Both the position numbers and the translations under genes were made by a program. Positions 44,381-54,163 of a DNA stretch of 64,000 bases are shown here, one piece after another (the first letter of the stretch is position 1; every line of letters begins with the position of its first letter). The stretch is from the NCBI GenBank assembly GCA_910575445.1, contig CAJTFW010000007.1, positions 1 to 64,000 on the forward strand, written 5' to 3'. A model generated the notes under the pieces. It had not been told where the DNA came from, ran no database searches, and was given only the letters and a program-made list of their open reading frames with translations. Origin of the DNA: Lachnospiraceae bacterium. Its GTDB lineage: Bacteria; Bacillota; Clostridia; Lachnospirales; Lachnospiraceae.

Positions 44381-46033
44381 TTATACATTAAAATATGACC
44401 CCCCAATAAATTCGCGAAGTATCGAATTATTGGGTATCAGATTACTGTCAATTCCCTGGAAATAGTTTAAGAATTTTAAAAGCCGTTTCGCCTCTAGATA
44501 CTCTGGCTCTCCTTGTCGGATTCCAAAAAGTAGTGGCTCTGCATACTGTTTTAACACTGCCAGTTCATAAATCAGTGCTGAGTTAAACATCACATCTGCA
44601 TCCCCCTGATACGGAAAGATATTCTCGTCTTCCCCACGCCGCACAGATGGCCACATCGATATCGTCTTTCTTGCACTTGCTCCTCTTGTTCTTGCATCAC
44701 GCACCATTCGTCGTATCATCCGACCATCGGTTGTTGCTATCCGGTTGTGCTCGTCAATATTAAGCTGTGTCAATGCACTTAAATATATCTTAAACTTACT
44801 TTCCTTTGGAAGTGCATAGGACAGTGCATCATTTAGACAGTGAATTCCTTCAATTACAAGCACGTCCTCTGCCCCAAGCCGGAGGGTATTTCCTTTAAAT
44901 TCCTTCTTACCTGTCAGGAAATTAAACGTTGGCATCGAGACTTCTTCGCCTCTAAGAAGTGCGCTCATATGCTCATTAAACAGCTCCACATCAATCGCGC
45001 CTAGACACTCAAAATTATAGTTGCCGTCTTCGTCTTTGGGTGTGTCCTCGCGCTCTACAAAATAGTTGTCCACTCCAATCGTATGCGGCCTAAGTCCGTG
45101 TGCCAACAGCTGTATGGAAAGCCTGTGAGAAAATGTTGTCTTCCCGGAAGAAGAAGGTCCGGCAATCATAATCATCTTCTTATTGTGTTTTGATGCAATC
45201 CGCATCGCAATATTTCCCAGTTCTTTCTCCATAATGGCTTCCTGCGCCAGGATAATATCCCCTATTTTTCCATCGGCAATCTGCTCATTTAATGCGCCAA
45301 CCGTCGCAACTTCTAAGACCTCACTCCATTTTGTAGAGTTTTTCAGTGTCATAAATAACTTGTACTCTGGCTTAAACGCTTCAAATGTCTCTGGCGTCTT
45401 CGCTGGTGGGAATTCCAGCACAAATCCCTCATCATAAGGAAGTAACTGAAAATATCTTAGATAGCTGGTATTTGGCACCATATACCCATAATAATAGTCT
45501 TCAAATCCATCCAGCTCATAAATATTCACGGTAGAGCTTCTGCGAAACCAGAATAATTTGGCCTTGTCTTTCATCCCATGGCGATGGAATTTCTCAATCG
45601 CTTCATCTACAGGAATTGTTCTCTTCTGAATCGGAAGTGCCAGACGCACAAGCTCTTCCATACGGGCCTGCACTTTCTCTAAAAATGCCTCGTCTGGCAT
45701 CTGGTACTTGCTGGTACAATAATATCCCTTGCTTACAGAGAAATGAAGCTTGATGCCGCTTACCACCTCTGTGCCTCCTATATCAAAGATTGCTTTCATA
45801 AGAAGCAGTATGGTGCTGCGCTTGTATGTCTTATAACCGTCTAGATGTCCGGTTGTTAAAAATTCTACAATACTTTCATCCTTTACTTCCCGAAAAAGCT
45901 CCCGCATTTTGCCATTTTCCAGTGCCAGGACAATCTCATGTGGATAATTCTTCTGGTACTCTTTCGCTAACTCCAGATATGTTGTACCGTCTACTACCTC
46001 TGTCTTTTTCCCCTCGATTACTATCTGCCTCAT
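44381..46033 (-). CDS. Nucleoside kinase with N-terminal TGS and threonyl-tRNA-synthetase-like domain
   Basis: A 550-aa protein. Residues 1-60 resemble a TGS domain, 60-250 the second additional domain of ThrRS, and 270 onward a uridine kinase/phosphoribulokinase P-loop domain (GPSSSGKTTF, then IEGIHCLND as Walker B and the lid RRMVRDARTRG). Such fusions are annotated as nucleoside kinases in clostridia; the role of the ThrRS-like part is unknown. It is the last gene of the rpoD operon. Confidence 0.88.
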   Translation of the reverse strand: MRQIVIEGKKTEVVDGTTYLELAKEYQKNYPHEIVLALENGKMRELFREVKDESIVEFLTTGHLDGYKTYKRSTILLLMKAIFDIGGTEVVSGIKLHFSVSKGYYCTSKYQMPDEAFLEKVQARMEELVRLALPIQKRTIPVDEAIEKFHRHGMKDKAKLFWFRRSSTVNIYELDGFEDYYYGYMVPNTSYLRYFQLLPYDEGFVLEFPPAKTPETFEAFKPEYKLFMTLKNSTKWSEVLEVATVGALNEQIADGKIGDIILAQEAIMEKELGNIAMRIASKHNKKMIMIAGPSSSGKTTFSHRLSIQLLAHGLRPHTIGVDNYFVEREDTPKDEDGNYNFECLGAIDVELFNEHMSALLRGEEVSMPTFNFLTGKKEFKGNTLRLGAEDVLVIEGIHCLNDALSYALPKESKFKIYLSALTQLNIDEHNRIATTDGRMIRRMVRDARTRGASARKTISMWPSVRRGEDENIFPYQGDADVMFNSALIYELAVLKQYAEPLLFGIRQGEPEYLEAKRLLKFLNYFQGIDSNLIPNNSILREFIGGSYFNV

Positions 46034-46057
46034 ATGTATACCCCCTTTGCATTAAGA

Positions 46058-46828
46058 TTACAGAACGGAAAATGGATGCTTTATAGGAGCGCAGTCCATA
46101 TGTACGCCTGTCAGCACTTTCTCAAGATATGCTTTGACATCCTCCATAAAGATATGTTCTATGCCATAGTGTCCTGCATCGATGATGCAAAGTCCCATAT
46201 CCACTGCGTCAATTCCCGAATGATGGTCGATATCTCCTGTAATATAGACATCGCAGTTAAAACGAAAGACTTCTTTCAGCGTGCCTTTTCCAGCGCCGGG
46301 ACAGATGGCCACTTTATAGACTTCCTTATCAAGAGGCCCAAAGAGCTTGACATTGGGTATCTGATAGGCTTTTTTTACTTGCTCGGCACATTCTCTAAGC
46401 GTCATGCGCCTTGGCAGCACGCCGACTCTTCCAATGCCTTCCCCATCTTTTATCTCCTCTAACACCGTACACTCCTGAAGCTTTAGAAGCCTTGCCGCTA
46501 GGTCTGCCATCCCCCTTGTATCATAATTGGTATGCATCGCATAATAAGAAATATCATTTTGTATCAGAAGAAGTAGTCTTCTGCCGTTCATATCTTCATC
46601 TGTCACTCTCCGAATCGGAGAAAACAGCATCGGATGATGCGTAATTAGCATATCTGCTTTTTGTTCTACTGCCATATGTACCACCTCGTCGGTGGCATCT
46701 AGTGCCAACAGAATCTTCTTGACTTCTTTATCCCTTCTGCCTGCTAAAAGTCCCACATTATCCCAGTCACAGGCATATTCTAAGCCATATTCCTGCTCGA
46801 TAAGTGTACAGATTTCTCTGCATCTCAT
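46058..46828 (-). CDS. Nif3-like dinuclear metal protein
   Basis: A 256-aa protein of the Nif3/GTP cyclohydrolase 1 type 2 family. Metal ligands are visible in LITHHPMLF, the HTNYD segment and the C-terminal GDIDHH plus DAGHYGIE. Its start overlaps the trmK stop by 4 bp, the common trmK-nif3 pairing in Firmicutes. Substrate unknown. Confidence 0.9.
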   Translation of the reverse strand: MRCREICTLIEQEYGLEYACDWDNVGLLAGRRDKEVKKILLALDATDEVVHMAVEQKADMLITHHPMLFSPIRRVTDEDMNGRRLLLLIQNDISYYAMHTNYDTRGMADLAARLLKLQECTVLEEIKDGEGIGRVGVLPRRMTLRECAEQVKKAYQIPNVKLFGPLDKEVYKVAICPGAGKGTLKEVFRFNCDVYITGDIDHHSGIDAVDMGLCIIDAGHYGIEHIFMEDVKAYLEKVLTGVHMDCAPIKHPFSVL

Positions 46829-47553
46829 GACATCTCCTCCTTTTTTGATACAACTGATGATGGTTCTGTTAATTTTTTAACAAATCGTCGAATTCGTTTC
46901 TCGTCCTTTTTTAGTTCTTTCATACGGACGGAGTGTTCCTGACCATTCTTTTGCAATATCTCCTGAATCTTCTTCCCATCATACGCTTTCTTCTGAAGAT
47001 AAGAAAGCAATACCTCTTTTGAACGCTGCTGGCTTGTCCTGCCATAGTAGAGTTCTTCGTCTGAGAATTTCTCATCCTGGCCGTGTATGGCTTTCATCAT
47101 TGGATAATATTTTCCATCTTCAAAGACAATATCCTCTACGATGATTCGGTAATTGTGCCGGTAGAGCCAGCGGCGCACTTCCTGGATATCAGATTGTGGC
47201 TGTAATATCAGTTCTTTCACTGTATCTAGACAATGAGCACCACCATTTAGAATAGAAACCATCAGCATCCCGCCCATCCCGGCAATCAGGACCGTATCCG
47301 CCTCATCTGCTTCTAGCTTACAAAGTCCGTCAGAAAGACGGGTCTCAATATATGTAGTAAGTCCTGATGCCTCGATATGTTCCTTCGCACGCGACAGTGG
47401 CCCAGAATTGATGTCCATCGCAAGTGCACTTTGAATCTTCTTCTGCTGTATAAGATAGATGGGAATATAACCATGGTCAGTTCCAATATCCGCCAGCCGG
47501 TTCTCCTCTGTCACCAGAGAAGCCAGCCTTTGCATCCGCTTTGATAACTGCAT
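46825..47553 (-). CDS. trmK: tRNA (adenine22-N1)-methyltransferase
   Basis: A 242-aa SAM methyltransferase of the TrmK family, methylating A22 of tRNA. Motif I is ADIGTDHGYIP, followed by AMDINSGPL and VLIAGMGG. The C-terminal coiled region is family-typical. It lies 5 bp after rpoD and overlaps the Nif3 gene. Confidence 0.92.
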   Translation of the reverse strand: MQLSKRMQRLASLVTEENRLADIGTDHGYIPIYLIQQKKIQSALAMDINSGPLSRAKEHIEASGLTTYIETRLSDGLCKLEADEADTVLIAGMGGMLMVSILNGGAHCLDTVKELILQPQSDIQEVRRWLYRHNYRIIVEDIVFEDGKYYPMMKAIHGQDEKFSDEELYYGRTSQQRSKEVLLSYLQKKAYDGKKIQEILQKNGQEHSVRMKELKKDEKRIRRFVKKLTEPSSVVSKKEEMS

Positions 47554-47558
47554 ACCGC

Positions 47559-48662
47559 TTAGTCCAGAAAATCCTTTAACTTTCGGCTGCGGCTTGGATG
47601 GCGGAGTTTTCGAAGTGCTTTCGCCTCAATCTGACGAATACGCTCACGTGTTACATTAAATTCCTTGCCGACTTCTTCCAAGGTACGTGCCCGCCCATCA
47701 TCGAGGCCAAAACGCAGGCGCAGTACCTTTTGTTCCCGTTCCGTAAGGGTTCCAAGTACTTCTACAAGCTGTTCCTTTAATAGAGTAAATGCCGCAGCTT
47801 CTGCTGGAACCGGAACGTTGTCATCCTGAATAAAATCGCCTAAGTGGCTGTCTTCCTCTTCGCCAATCGGAGTCTCCAAAGAAACCGGCTCCTGGGAAAT
47901 CTTTAAAATCTCACGCACCCGCTCCACTGGCATATTCATCTCTACTGCAATCTCCTCTGGCTGTGGTTCTCTGCCAAGCTCTTGCAAAAGCTGTCTTGAC
48001 ACACGAATCAGTTTATTGATGGTCTCCACCATATGCACCGGAATCCGAATCGTTCTGGCCTGGTCTGCAATTGCTCTTGTAATGGCTTGACGAATCCACC
48101 AGGTGGCATAGGTACTGAATTTATAGCCTTTTCGATAGTCAAACTTCTCCACTGCCTTGATAAGACCTAGATTTCCTTCCTGAATCAGGTCTAAAAACAA
48201 CATCCCACGACCCACGTATCTCTTGGCAATGCTGACTACAAGCCGAAGATTCGCCTCTGCTAGGCGTTTCTTTGCATCCTCGTCTCCAAGCTCCATCCGC
48301 TTTGCCAACTCGATTTCCTCCTCTGCACTTAGAAGAGGGACTTTGCCTATCTCTTTTAGATACATACGAACGGGGTCTTCGATGCTGACACCATCAGGAA
48401 CAGACAAGTCGATTTGCTCTACATCTACATCATCGTCATCGCTTAAGATAATATTGCTGTCATCGTCATCATCCGTAATCCGAAGCACATCGATATTGTT
48501 CTGCTCAAGAAAATCCAGAATTTTCTCAAATTTTTCCGCATCCAGATCCATATCGTTGAAAAAATCGCTGATTTCCTGATACTCTAACACATTTTTCTTC
48601 TTTTTTGCAATCGAAAGCAGCTCTTTCAACTTTTCACTGAATTTCACGATATTTTCTTCCAT
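47559..48662 (-). CDS. rpoD: RNA polymerase primary sigma factor
   Basis: A 367-aa housekeeping sigma (SigA). Region 1.2 begins at [11 protein letters not shown]; region 2 includes [12 protein letters not shown] and [10 protein letters not shown]; region 4.2 has [24 protein letters not shown]. Two acidic runs (about residues 65-80) lie between region 1.1 and 1.2. ATG at 48662 is used; a longer frame begins at 48680. Follows dnaG by 37 bp. Confidence 0.96.
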   Translation of the reverse strand: MEENIVKFSEKLKELLSIAKKKKNVLEYQEISDFFNDMDLDAEKFEKILDFLEQNNIDVLRITDDDDDSNIILSDDDDVDVEQIDLSVPDGVSIEDPVRMYLKEIGKVPLLSAEEEIELAKRMELGDEDAKKRLAEANLRLVVSIAKRYVGRGMLFLDLIQEGNLGLIKAVEKFDYRKGYKFSTYATWWIRQAITRAIADQARTIRIPVHMVETINKLIRVSRQLLQELGREPQPEEIAVEMNMPVERVREILKISQEPVSLETPIGEEEDSHLGDFIQDDNVPVPAEAAAFTLLKEQLVEVLGTLTEREQKVLRLRFGLDDGRARTLEEVGKEFNVTRERIRQIEAKALRKLRHPSRSRKLKDFLD

Positions 48663-48699
48663 ACTGGTTCTTCCTTCCATAATTGTTCATATTTTATCC

Positions 48700-50469
48700 T
48701 TAATCCAAAGAAATATGCAATTTCTCTATTTCCCGGCGTTTCTGTATAATTTTTTGCAGCATTTCCACATTGTTTGGGTCCATATGCGTCATCTGATAAG
48801 CAATGCTGCTTTGCTTTACGCGAAGAATCGTCTCCTGAAGCGCTTTCTTTTCCTCTTCTTTTCCCGAAAGGGCTAGAGGTGTACCATGCAGCATCGCGGA
48901 TAAGTTCTGCTGGTCTTCTTCCTCTGTAAAATACTGAAAGAGAGCGGCCGGATTCAGATGTCCCTTTTTTTGCTGTTCTTCTAAAAGCTCTGCCACTTTC
49001 CGACACAGAGGGTCGGTAAATTCTTCCGGTTCCACATATCTGCGGACAGCCAAGAACATACGTTCTTCAGAGCTCATAAAAGTAATCAGAAGACGCTGTG
49101 AGCGAAGACTTAGGTCCTCTGGCCTTTTTCGTTGGCTTATGGGTTTGGTGGGCGCTGGCGCCCTGGTAAGCCCCCCTAGATGCTTTCCAATCCGGTTGAC
49201 CATATCTGACAGTTCCTCATAGCCTAGATGATACCGTTTGGCTGCCGCCTGGATATAGTTGTTTCGCTCGATGCCCTGCTCATAGGTCAGAAGCTTCTCT
49301 GACAGCGCTTTATAAAAGGCGGTCTTGCTCTCCGGCTCCTCAAAGTCATATTGCCGCTCCATTGTGCGAAGCTCAAAAGAGAAACTGCTCTCGGCTTCGT
49401 CTATTCGCTTTTGAAAGCTCTCGGCGCCCATGGCTTTGATAAACTCATCTGGGTCTTTATAAGGTTCCATATTGATAATCTTTGCACTAAGCCCTGCATC
49501 CCTTAGAATTGGAATCGCGCGAAGTGCTGCGCGCACACCGGCCTCATCGTTGTCGTAGGTTAAAAGTACCTCGTTGGTATAGCGCTTTAGAATCGCGGAC
49601 TGCTGTACGGTAAAAGCAGTTCCTAGAGATGCTACTGCCTGTGGAAAACCCGCCTGGTGCATCGCAATCACATCCATATAGCCTTCACACAAGATAATAT
49701 TGGGCTTACGGCTTAGACGTGCAAGATGAAGTCCATAGAGATTTCGGCTCTTGTCAAACACCTTTGTCTCCGGTGAATTTAGATATTTGGGCTTTCCATC
49801 CCCCATCACCCGGCCTCCAAAGCCAATCACCCGGTTGCGAATATCCATAATCGGAAAGATTACCCGGTTCCAGAATTTGTCATACATCCCCCTTTTCTCA
49901 TCTGCTTGTACAAGCCCGGACTCCTTTAACAGTTGATCCGAATAGCCTTTGTTTTTCAGATACTGATACAGACTGTTGCTGTACTGGTCCGCATACCCAA
50001 GGCCAAATCTGTGAATCGTCTCCTGGCTTAGCTGCCGGCGAAGCAGATAGTCAAGTCCTACTTTGCCTGCCGGCTGGCGCAGAGTATAGTAATAGAATTT
50101 GGCTGCAAGCTTGTTCATCTCCATAATCTGTGCCTTTATATCCGCCTGCTGCCTTGCCTCCTTTGAAGTCTCCCTCTTGGGAAGGCTAATCCCCGCCCTT
50201 TCTGCAAGCACTTTCATCGCTTCTGGGAACGTCAGATTCTCATACTCCATCACAAATTTAAACACGTCTCCACCTGCCCCGCAGCTAAAGCAATGGTAAA
50301 TCTGCCTCGGCTGGTTCACAGACATCGACGGATTGCGGTCGTTGTGAAACGGGCAGACCCCCACATAATTGCTGCCCTTTCTCTGCAGTTTGATATAGCT
50401 GGAGATTACATCTACAATATCACTTCTGGCGCGAATCTCCTCCACTAAATCCTGCGAATAAAAACTCAT
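48700..50469 (-). CDS. dnaG: DNA primase
   Basis: A 589-aa primase with the CHC2 zinc finger (CPFHNDRNPS, then CFSCGAGGD near residue 60), the TOPRIM core (ILCEGYMDVIAMHQ, and TYDNDEAG), and a C-terminal DnaB-interaction region. It lies between dgt and rpoD in the standard Firmicutes order. Confidence 0.96.
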   Translation of the reverse strand: MSFYSQDLVEEIRARSDIVDVISSYIKLQRKGSNYVGVCPFHNDRNPSMSVNQPRQIYHCFSCGAGGDVFKFVMEYENLTFPEAMKVLAERAGISLPKRETSKEARQQADIKAQIMEMNKLAAKFYYYTLRQPAGKVGLDYLLRRQLSQETIHRFGLGYADQYSNSLYQYLKNKGYSDQLLKESGLVQADEKRGMYDKFWNRVIFPIMDIRNRVIGFGGRVMGDGKPKYLNSPETKVFDKSRNLYGLHLARLSRKPNIILCEGYMDVIAMHQAGFPQAVASLGTAFTVQQSAILKRYTNEVLLTYDNDEAGVRAALRAIPILRDAGLSAKIINMEPYKDPDEFIKAMGAESFQKRIDEAESSFSFELRTMERQYDFEEPESKTAFYKALSEKLLTYEQGIERNNYIQAAAKRYHLGYEELSDMVNRIGKHLGGLTRAPAPTKPISQRKRPEDLSLRSQRLLITFMSSEERMFLAVRRYVEPEEFTDPLCRKVAELLEEQQKKGHLNPAALFQYFTEEEDQQNLSAMLHGTPLALSGKEEEKKALQETILRVKQSSIAYQMTHMDPNNVEMLQKIIQKRREIEKLHISLD

Positions 50470-50511
50470 ATCTCACCTGATTCCTGTTAAGATTGTTAAG
50501 GTTTTCACATT

Positions 50512-51519
50512 TTATATTTTCCAAGAAGCCGGGATAAAGAATTCCTGAAACTTGGATATTGCATACTGGTCTGTCATCCCGGCGATATAGTCACAGACAC
50601 TTCGCTCCTGTGTCTCCCCCGTATACCACATCCGTTCTACATACTCATTTGGCAAGAGTTCAGGATGCTCCATATAGTATAAAAACAGTTCTTTTACGAT
50701 ATTTTCTGCCTTTTGTTCTTCTCCTTTTGCCTTGCCGTTTGTATATACATTTTCAAACATATACCGACGCATCCCCATAAATGCATATTCGACTTCTTCT
50801 GACATCCTGATATCGGGCTTATCAAGGCTCTGCTCCACAATATCATGTATCATCGTATTTAGCCGCTCTCTTGTTGTATGCCCCAAGATATCTGTATATG
50901 CTCTAGGTAAGTCAATCTCCCTTATAATGCCACCTCTGATGGCGTCATCCACATCGTGATTTATGTAGGCAATCTTATCCGAATAGCGGACGATTCTCCC
51001 TTCTAGTGTCGCCGCCCACCCGGTCATCTGGTGATTTAGGATGCCATCTCGCACTTCCCAGGTCAGATTGAGTCCCATCCCGCCTTTTTCTAAGCGTTCC
51101 ACAATACGGACACTCTGTTTATCGTGGGCAAATCCTTCACTACAGATATGATTTAGCGCCCGCTCTCCGGCATGTCCAAATGGCGTATGCCCAAGGTCGT
51201 GTCCAAGTGCAATCGCTTCTGTCAAATCCTCATTAAGCCGCAGTGCCCTTGCAATCGTCCTTGCATTTTGCGCAACTTCTAGCGTATGTGTTAAACGGGT
51301 TCTGTAGTGGTCTCCTTTGGGCGTTAAGAACACCTGTGTCTTGTGCTTTAACCTTCGAAACGCTTTACAGTGGAGAATCCGGTCGCGGTCCCTTTGATAG
51401 ACGGGTCGAATATCGCAGGGGAGTTCTTCTCGTTCCCTTCCTTTTGACGCTGTACTAAGTGCTGCATAAGGGCTTAGATGCTCTTTTTCAAAGCACTCAG
51501 TCTTCTCCCGGATGGTCAT
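50512..51519 (-). CDS. dgt: Deoxyguanosinetriphosphate triphosphohydrolase-like protein
   Basis: A 335-aa HD-domain protein. The metal-binding HD residues are in RTRLTHTLEV and GHDLGHTPFGH. dgt-like proteins remove triphosphate from dNTPs, and this gene commonly precedes dnaG in clostridia. The start at 51519 (MTIREKTE) is supported by a GGGGGG site and overlaps the DUF5662 stop by 23 bp. A longer frame is less likely. Confidence 0.9.
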   Translation of the reverse strand: MTIREKTECFEKEHLSPYAALSTASKGREREELPCDIRPVYQRDRDRILHCKAFRRLKHKTQVFLTPKGDHYRTRLTHTLEVAQNARTIARALRLNEDLTEAIALGHDLGHTPFGHAGERALNHICSEGFAHDKQSVRIVERLEKGGMGLNLTWEVRDGILNHQMTGWAATLEGRIVRYSDKIAYINHDVDDAIRGGIIREIDLPRAYTDILGHTTRERLNTMIHDIVEQSLDKPDIRMSEEVEYAFMGMRRYMFENVYTNGKAKGEEQKAENIVKELFLYYMEHPELLPNEYVERMWYTGETQERSVCDYIAGMTDQYAISKFQEFFIPASWKI

Positions 51520-52102
51520 AGAGTCCCCCCTTTTTTCTGTGTCTTTTAATCTTTGGATACTGTTTCTTTCCAATCATGTATTTTTTCATATAACGAAACA
51601 TTGCTTCTTCTCCTTTTTGGTCAAGCATCCGAAGCATATATTCTAAAAGCTCTCTTGTCTCCTCATGTATCAGATATGCGCCTTTCCCCTGCTCATAGTA
51701 GGCAAGCGGTGAATGTTGCGTATATTTTTTCCCTTCATATACTTTCGACGCTGCAATCCGGTCCATAATCATCTCGTTAAAATATTTCATAGGCATCTTC
51801 ATCCCTGCCATGCAGCGTCTTGGCTTTAGGCTATAGTCTATCCAGTATTCATAGTGATGTTTGTTGCGCCCCTTGTGATGCAACCATGCCGCAGAATATC
51901 CTTTGTCTTCCCGCTCTGCATTATTCGGACTTTGAAATCCCTGGTAATACTTACAGCCCTGTAAGAACTCGGCTGGCGTATATTTTGACAAATCATGGGT
52001 AATCCCCTGCCAGTACATTCCCACTCGAAAACAGTGTCTTGCTACCATTACTTTATGTTCGGTAATCGTATAAAAATGTTTCCATATATTAATCAGTCTC
52101 AT
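51497..52102 (-). CDS. DUF5662 family protein
   Basis: A 201-aa protein with family-typical HDLSKYTPAEF, WLHHKGRNKHHYEYWIDY and basic C-terminus. The His/Asp pattern could bind a metal in an HD-like way, but the function is unknown. It overlaps the GlgX-like gene by 14 bp and the dgt gene by 23 bp. Confidence 0.85.
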   Translation of the reverse strand: MRLINIWKHFYTITEHKVMVARHCFRVGMYWQGITHDLSKYTPAEFLQGCKYYQGFQSPNNAEREDKGYSAAWLHHKGRNKHHYEYWIDYSLKPRRCMAGMKMPMKYFNEMIMDRIAASKVYEGKKYTQHSPLAYYEQGKGAYLIHEETRELLEYMLRMLDQKGEEAMFRYMKKYMIGKKQYPKIKRHRKKGGLYDHPGED

Positions 52103-53936
52103 CTTTTTTCCCTACCAGTATCATAATTGTCCTAGGTGGCACACTGGCCATCTTCTGATTCTCAAGAAGAAGCTCCTCACCCTCTTGATAAAAAGCACCC
52201 TCTTCTTGCATGGTATCCGCCTTGACATACCACCGCTCTTTAGGCGGAAGCATTGGAAGCGCAAGCTCATGCTCTACCATATGCATGTTATAGAGCACAT
52301 AGCACGTCTCCTCTCTGGTATAACAGCCTGCATAGAGAATCCCTATCTGCCGGTTGTAGTGTTCAAATTCTCCATACCATGCCTTTTTTCCATGATACGA
52401 CAAATCCGGCATCCCTTTTGAAAGATAATCCTTCATCCGGTATTCTTCTCTACGCCCAAAAGTCTTAGATGCTTTCCGAAACCGAATCGCCTCCTGTACA
52501 AATGCGGTCAGTCTTTTATCATCCTTTTTGCGGCTCCACTGTATCCAGGACAGCTCATTGTCCTGACACCAGACATTGTTGTTCCCTTTTTGCGAATTTC
52601 CCATCTCATCCCCGCCATAGATAGCAGGAACTCCCTGGGACAACAAAAGCAGTAAAAATGCATTGCGAAGCTGTCTTCTTCTTAATTTTTGAAGCCCCTT
52701 AGAGACCTCTAGACCTTCTGCTCCATAGTTACAACTATAATTATATGCACTTCCGTCCCCATTCTCCTCTCCATTTGCCTCATTGTGCTTCACATCAAAA
52801 GAGACCATATCAAGGAACGTAAACCCATTATGCCCTGCCATATAGTTAATCACGGCCTGCTGCCTTGGATTCTTGCGCATACTACAGACAATTTCCGACA
52901 ACATTCCTTCATCCCCTTTTAGAAATTGCCTGGCTTTTTGTAGGAAATCCTCATTGTACTCTGCAAGCCTTCGACAGGTTGGTTGATACGCTGGCTCATA
53001 GATTTCCGAGACCGGAAAATACTCGCTCATCAGCTTTGTCCCTGACAGGTGCGGGTCTGTTGCCAGTGGAAGAAGTACACTTTTTTTCCCACTTACATGT
53101 ACACCATCTATATGATATTCCGATACCCAGTATCGTATACAATCCAATATCAAATGCGGACTTGTCCTCTCTGGAAAATAAAATTCCAAAATCAGCTCAA
53201 TTCCATTCTTATGTAGCTCCCGAACCAGCTCCTTAAATTCCCGAATTGGATTTTTAGAGGCACTATAAGAAGCCTTTGGTGCAAAATAATATGCTTCCTT
53301 ATATCCCCAATAATTCACCCTTTCTTCGCTTATTTTGTCAAGTGGCATATGCTTTCTTACAGGAGCCCTTCTTTCTAACTCTGCAAACTCATATACTGGC
53401 ATCAGCTCCAACTGATTGATTCCAAGCCTTTTCAGATAAGGAATCTTCTCCCGAACTCCCGCAAATGTCCCCGGATGCCGTACCTTTGCCGAAGTATCCA
53501 TCGTAAATCCCCGTACATGTGTCACATACAAGATACACTCCTCATAAGGAATCTTAAGAGGCTTATCCCCCTGCCAGGAAAATCTCTCCAAAGATGCTCC
53601 CGAACGTAGTGTCAAAGGCTCGTCCACACAGACCCCATAGGTCTCTCTCCCACTTACATACTTCGCATACGGGTCTATCACAATCTCTTCCTCTATCCGG
53701 TAATGGTACTCATACTCCTTCATCGGAAACTGCTCAATCTTCATAGCATAGATATCACCAAAGCGCATCTCTTCTGTAAACAGAAGTTCTGCAATCATCT
53801 CCTTGGTATCCTTTTTGTACAACAGCAGACGACAATCTCGCTCATCACGCACTACTACCGCAAAATTGATGTCTTTACCTATTCTTGTCACTCCCAAATA
53901 AGCCGGATTTCCAGCTCCTATGCGATAATCAAACAT
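52089..53936 (-). CDS. GlgX/isoamylase-like GH13 protein, probably catalytically inactive
   Basis: A 615-aa protein with the N-terminal CBM48-like and GH13 barrel layout of glycogen debranching enzyme; QGVPAIYGGDEMGNSQ and the NNNVWCQDNELSW region match well. The active site does not. Region I (normally DVVxNH) reads ILEFYFPE at 249-256 with the following loop missing. The nucleophile Asp in GFRFD is Ser282 (GVHVS), the neighbouring Arg is His280, and the stabilising Asp of AHDG is Asn370 (GHNG). The acid/base Glu305 remains. It is first in the operon with dgt, dnaG and rpoD. Confidence 0.85.
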   Translation of the reverse strand: MFDYRIGAGNPAYLGVTRIGKDINFAVVVRDERDCRLLLYKKDTKEMIAELLFTEEMRFGDIYAMKIEQFPMKEYEYHYRIEEEIVIDPYAKYVSGRETYGVCVDEPLTLRSGASLERFSWQGDKPLKIPYEECILYVTHVRGFTMDTSAKVRHPGTFAGVREKIPYLKRLGINQLELMPVYEFAELERRAPVRKHMPLDKISEERVNYWGYKEAYYFAPKASYSASKNPIREFKELVRELHKNGIELILEFYFPERTSPHLILDCIRYWVSEYHIDGVHVSGKKSVLLPLATDPHLSGTKLMSEYFPVSEIYEPAYQPTCRRLAEYNEDFLQKARQFLKGDEGMLSEIVCSMRKNPRQQAVINYMAGHNGFTFLDMVSFDVKHNEANGEENGDGSAYNYSCNYGAEGLEVSKGLQKLRRRQLRNAFLLLLLSQGVPAIYGGDEMGNSQKGNNNVWCQDNELSWIQWSRKKDDKRLTAFVQEAIRFRKASKTFGRREEYRMKDYLSKGMPDLSYHGKKAWYGEFEHYNRQIGILYAGCYTREETCYVLYNMHMVEHELALPMLPPKERWYVKADTMQEEGAFYQEGEELLLENQKMASVPPRTIMILVGKKDETD

Positions 53937-53984
53937 ATTTTACCTTTTCCCTTCAGCAATCGACACTTAACCCAATTATAAGGT

Positions 53985-54013
53985 ATTATAGCACCCCTAT
54001 TCTTATTTTGCAA
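53985..54013 (-). promoter_or_regulatory. Promoter of the GlgX-like/dgt/dnaG/rpoD operon
   Basis: TTGCAA (54008-54013), 17 bp, TATAAT (53985-53990) on the minus strand, 49 bp before the GlgX-like gene. It is the only clear promoter upstream of this run of close genes; internal promoters near dnaG or rpoD are possible. Confidence 0.7.
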
Positions 54014-54112
54014 TCAATTTGTCCATTTTCTCCCCTTAAAATTCATACTATTAATCTCTTATAATACAACTATGCGCTAATATGTCTGTTATTCTTAATC
54101 CAAAGACTTGTC

Positions 54113-54152
54113 AAAACAGGGTGGATTGCAAAAAAGTAATCCACCCTGTTTT
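54113..54152 (-). terminator. Terminator of the TrsS-type operon
   Basis: A 15-bp perfect stem (54113-54127 with 54138-54152) with U/A-rich sequence on both sides, 12 bp past the ModE-like gene. It closes the operon that begins near 63203. Confidence 0.92.
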
Positions 54153-54163
54153 CTTTACATGTT

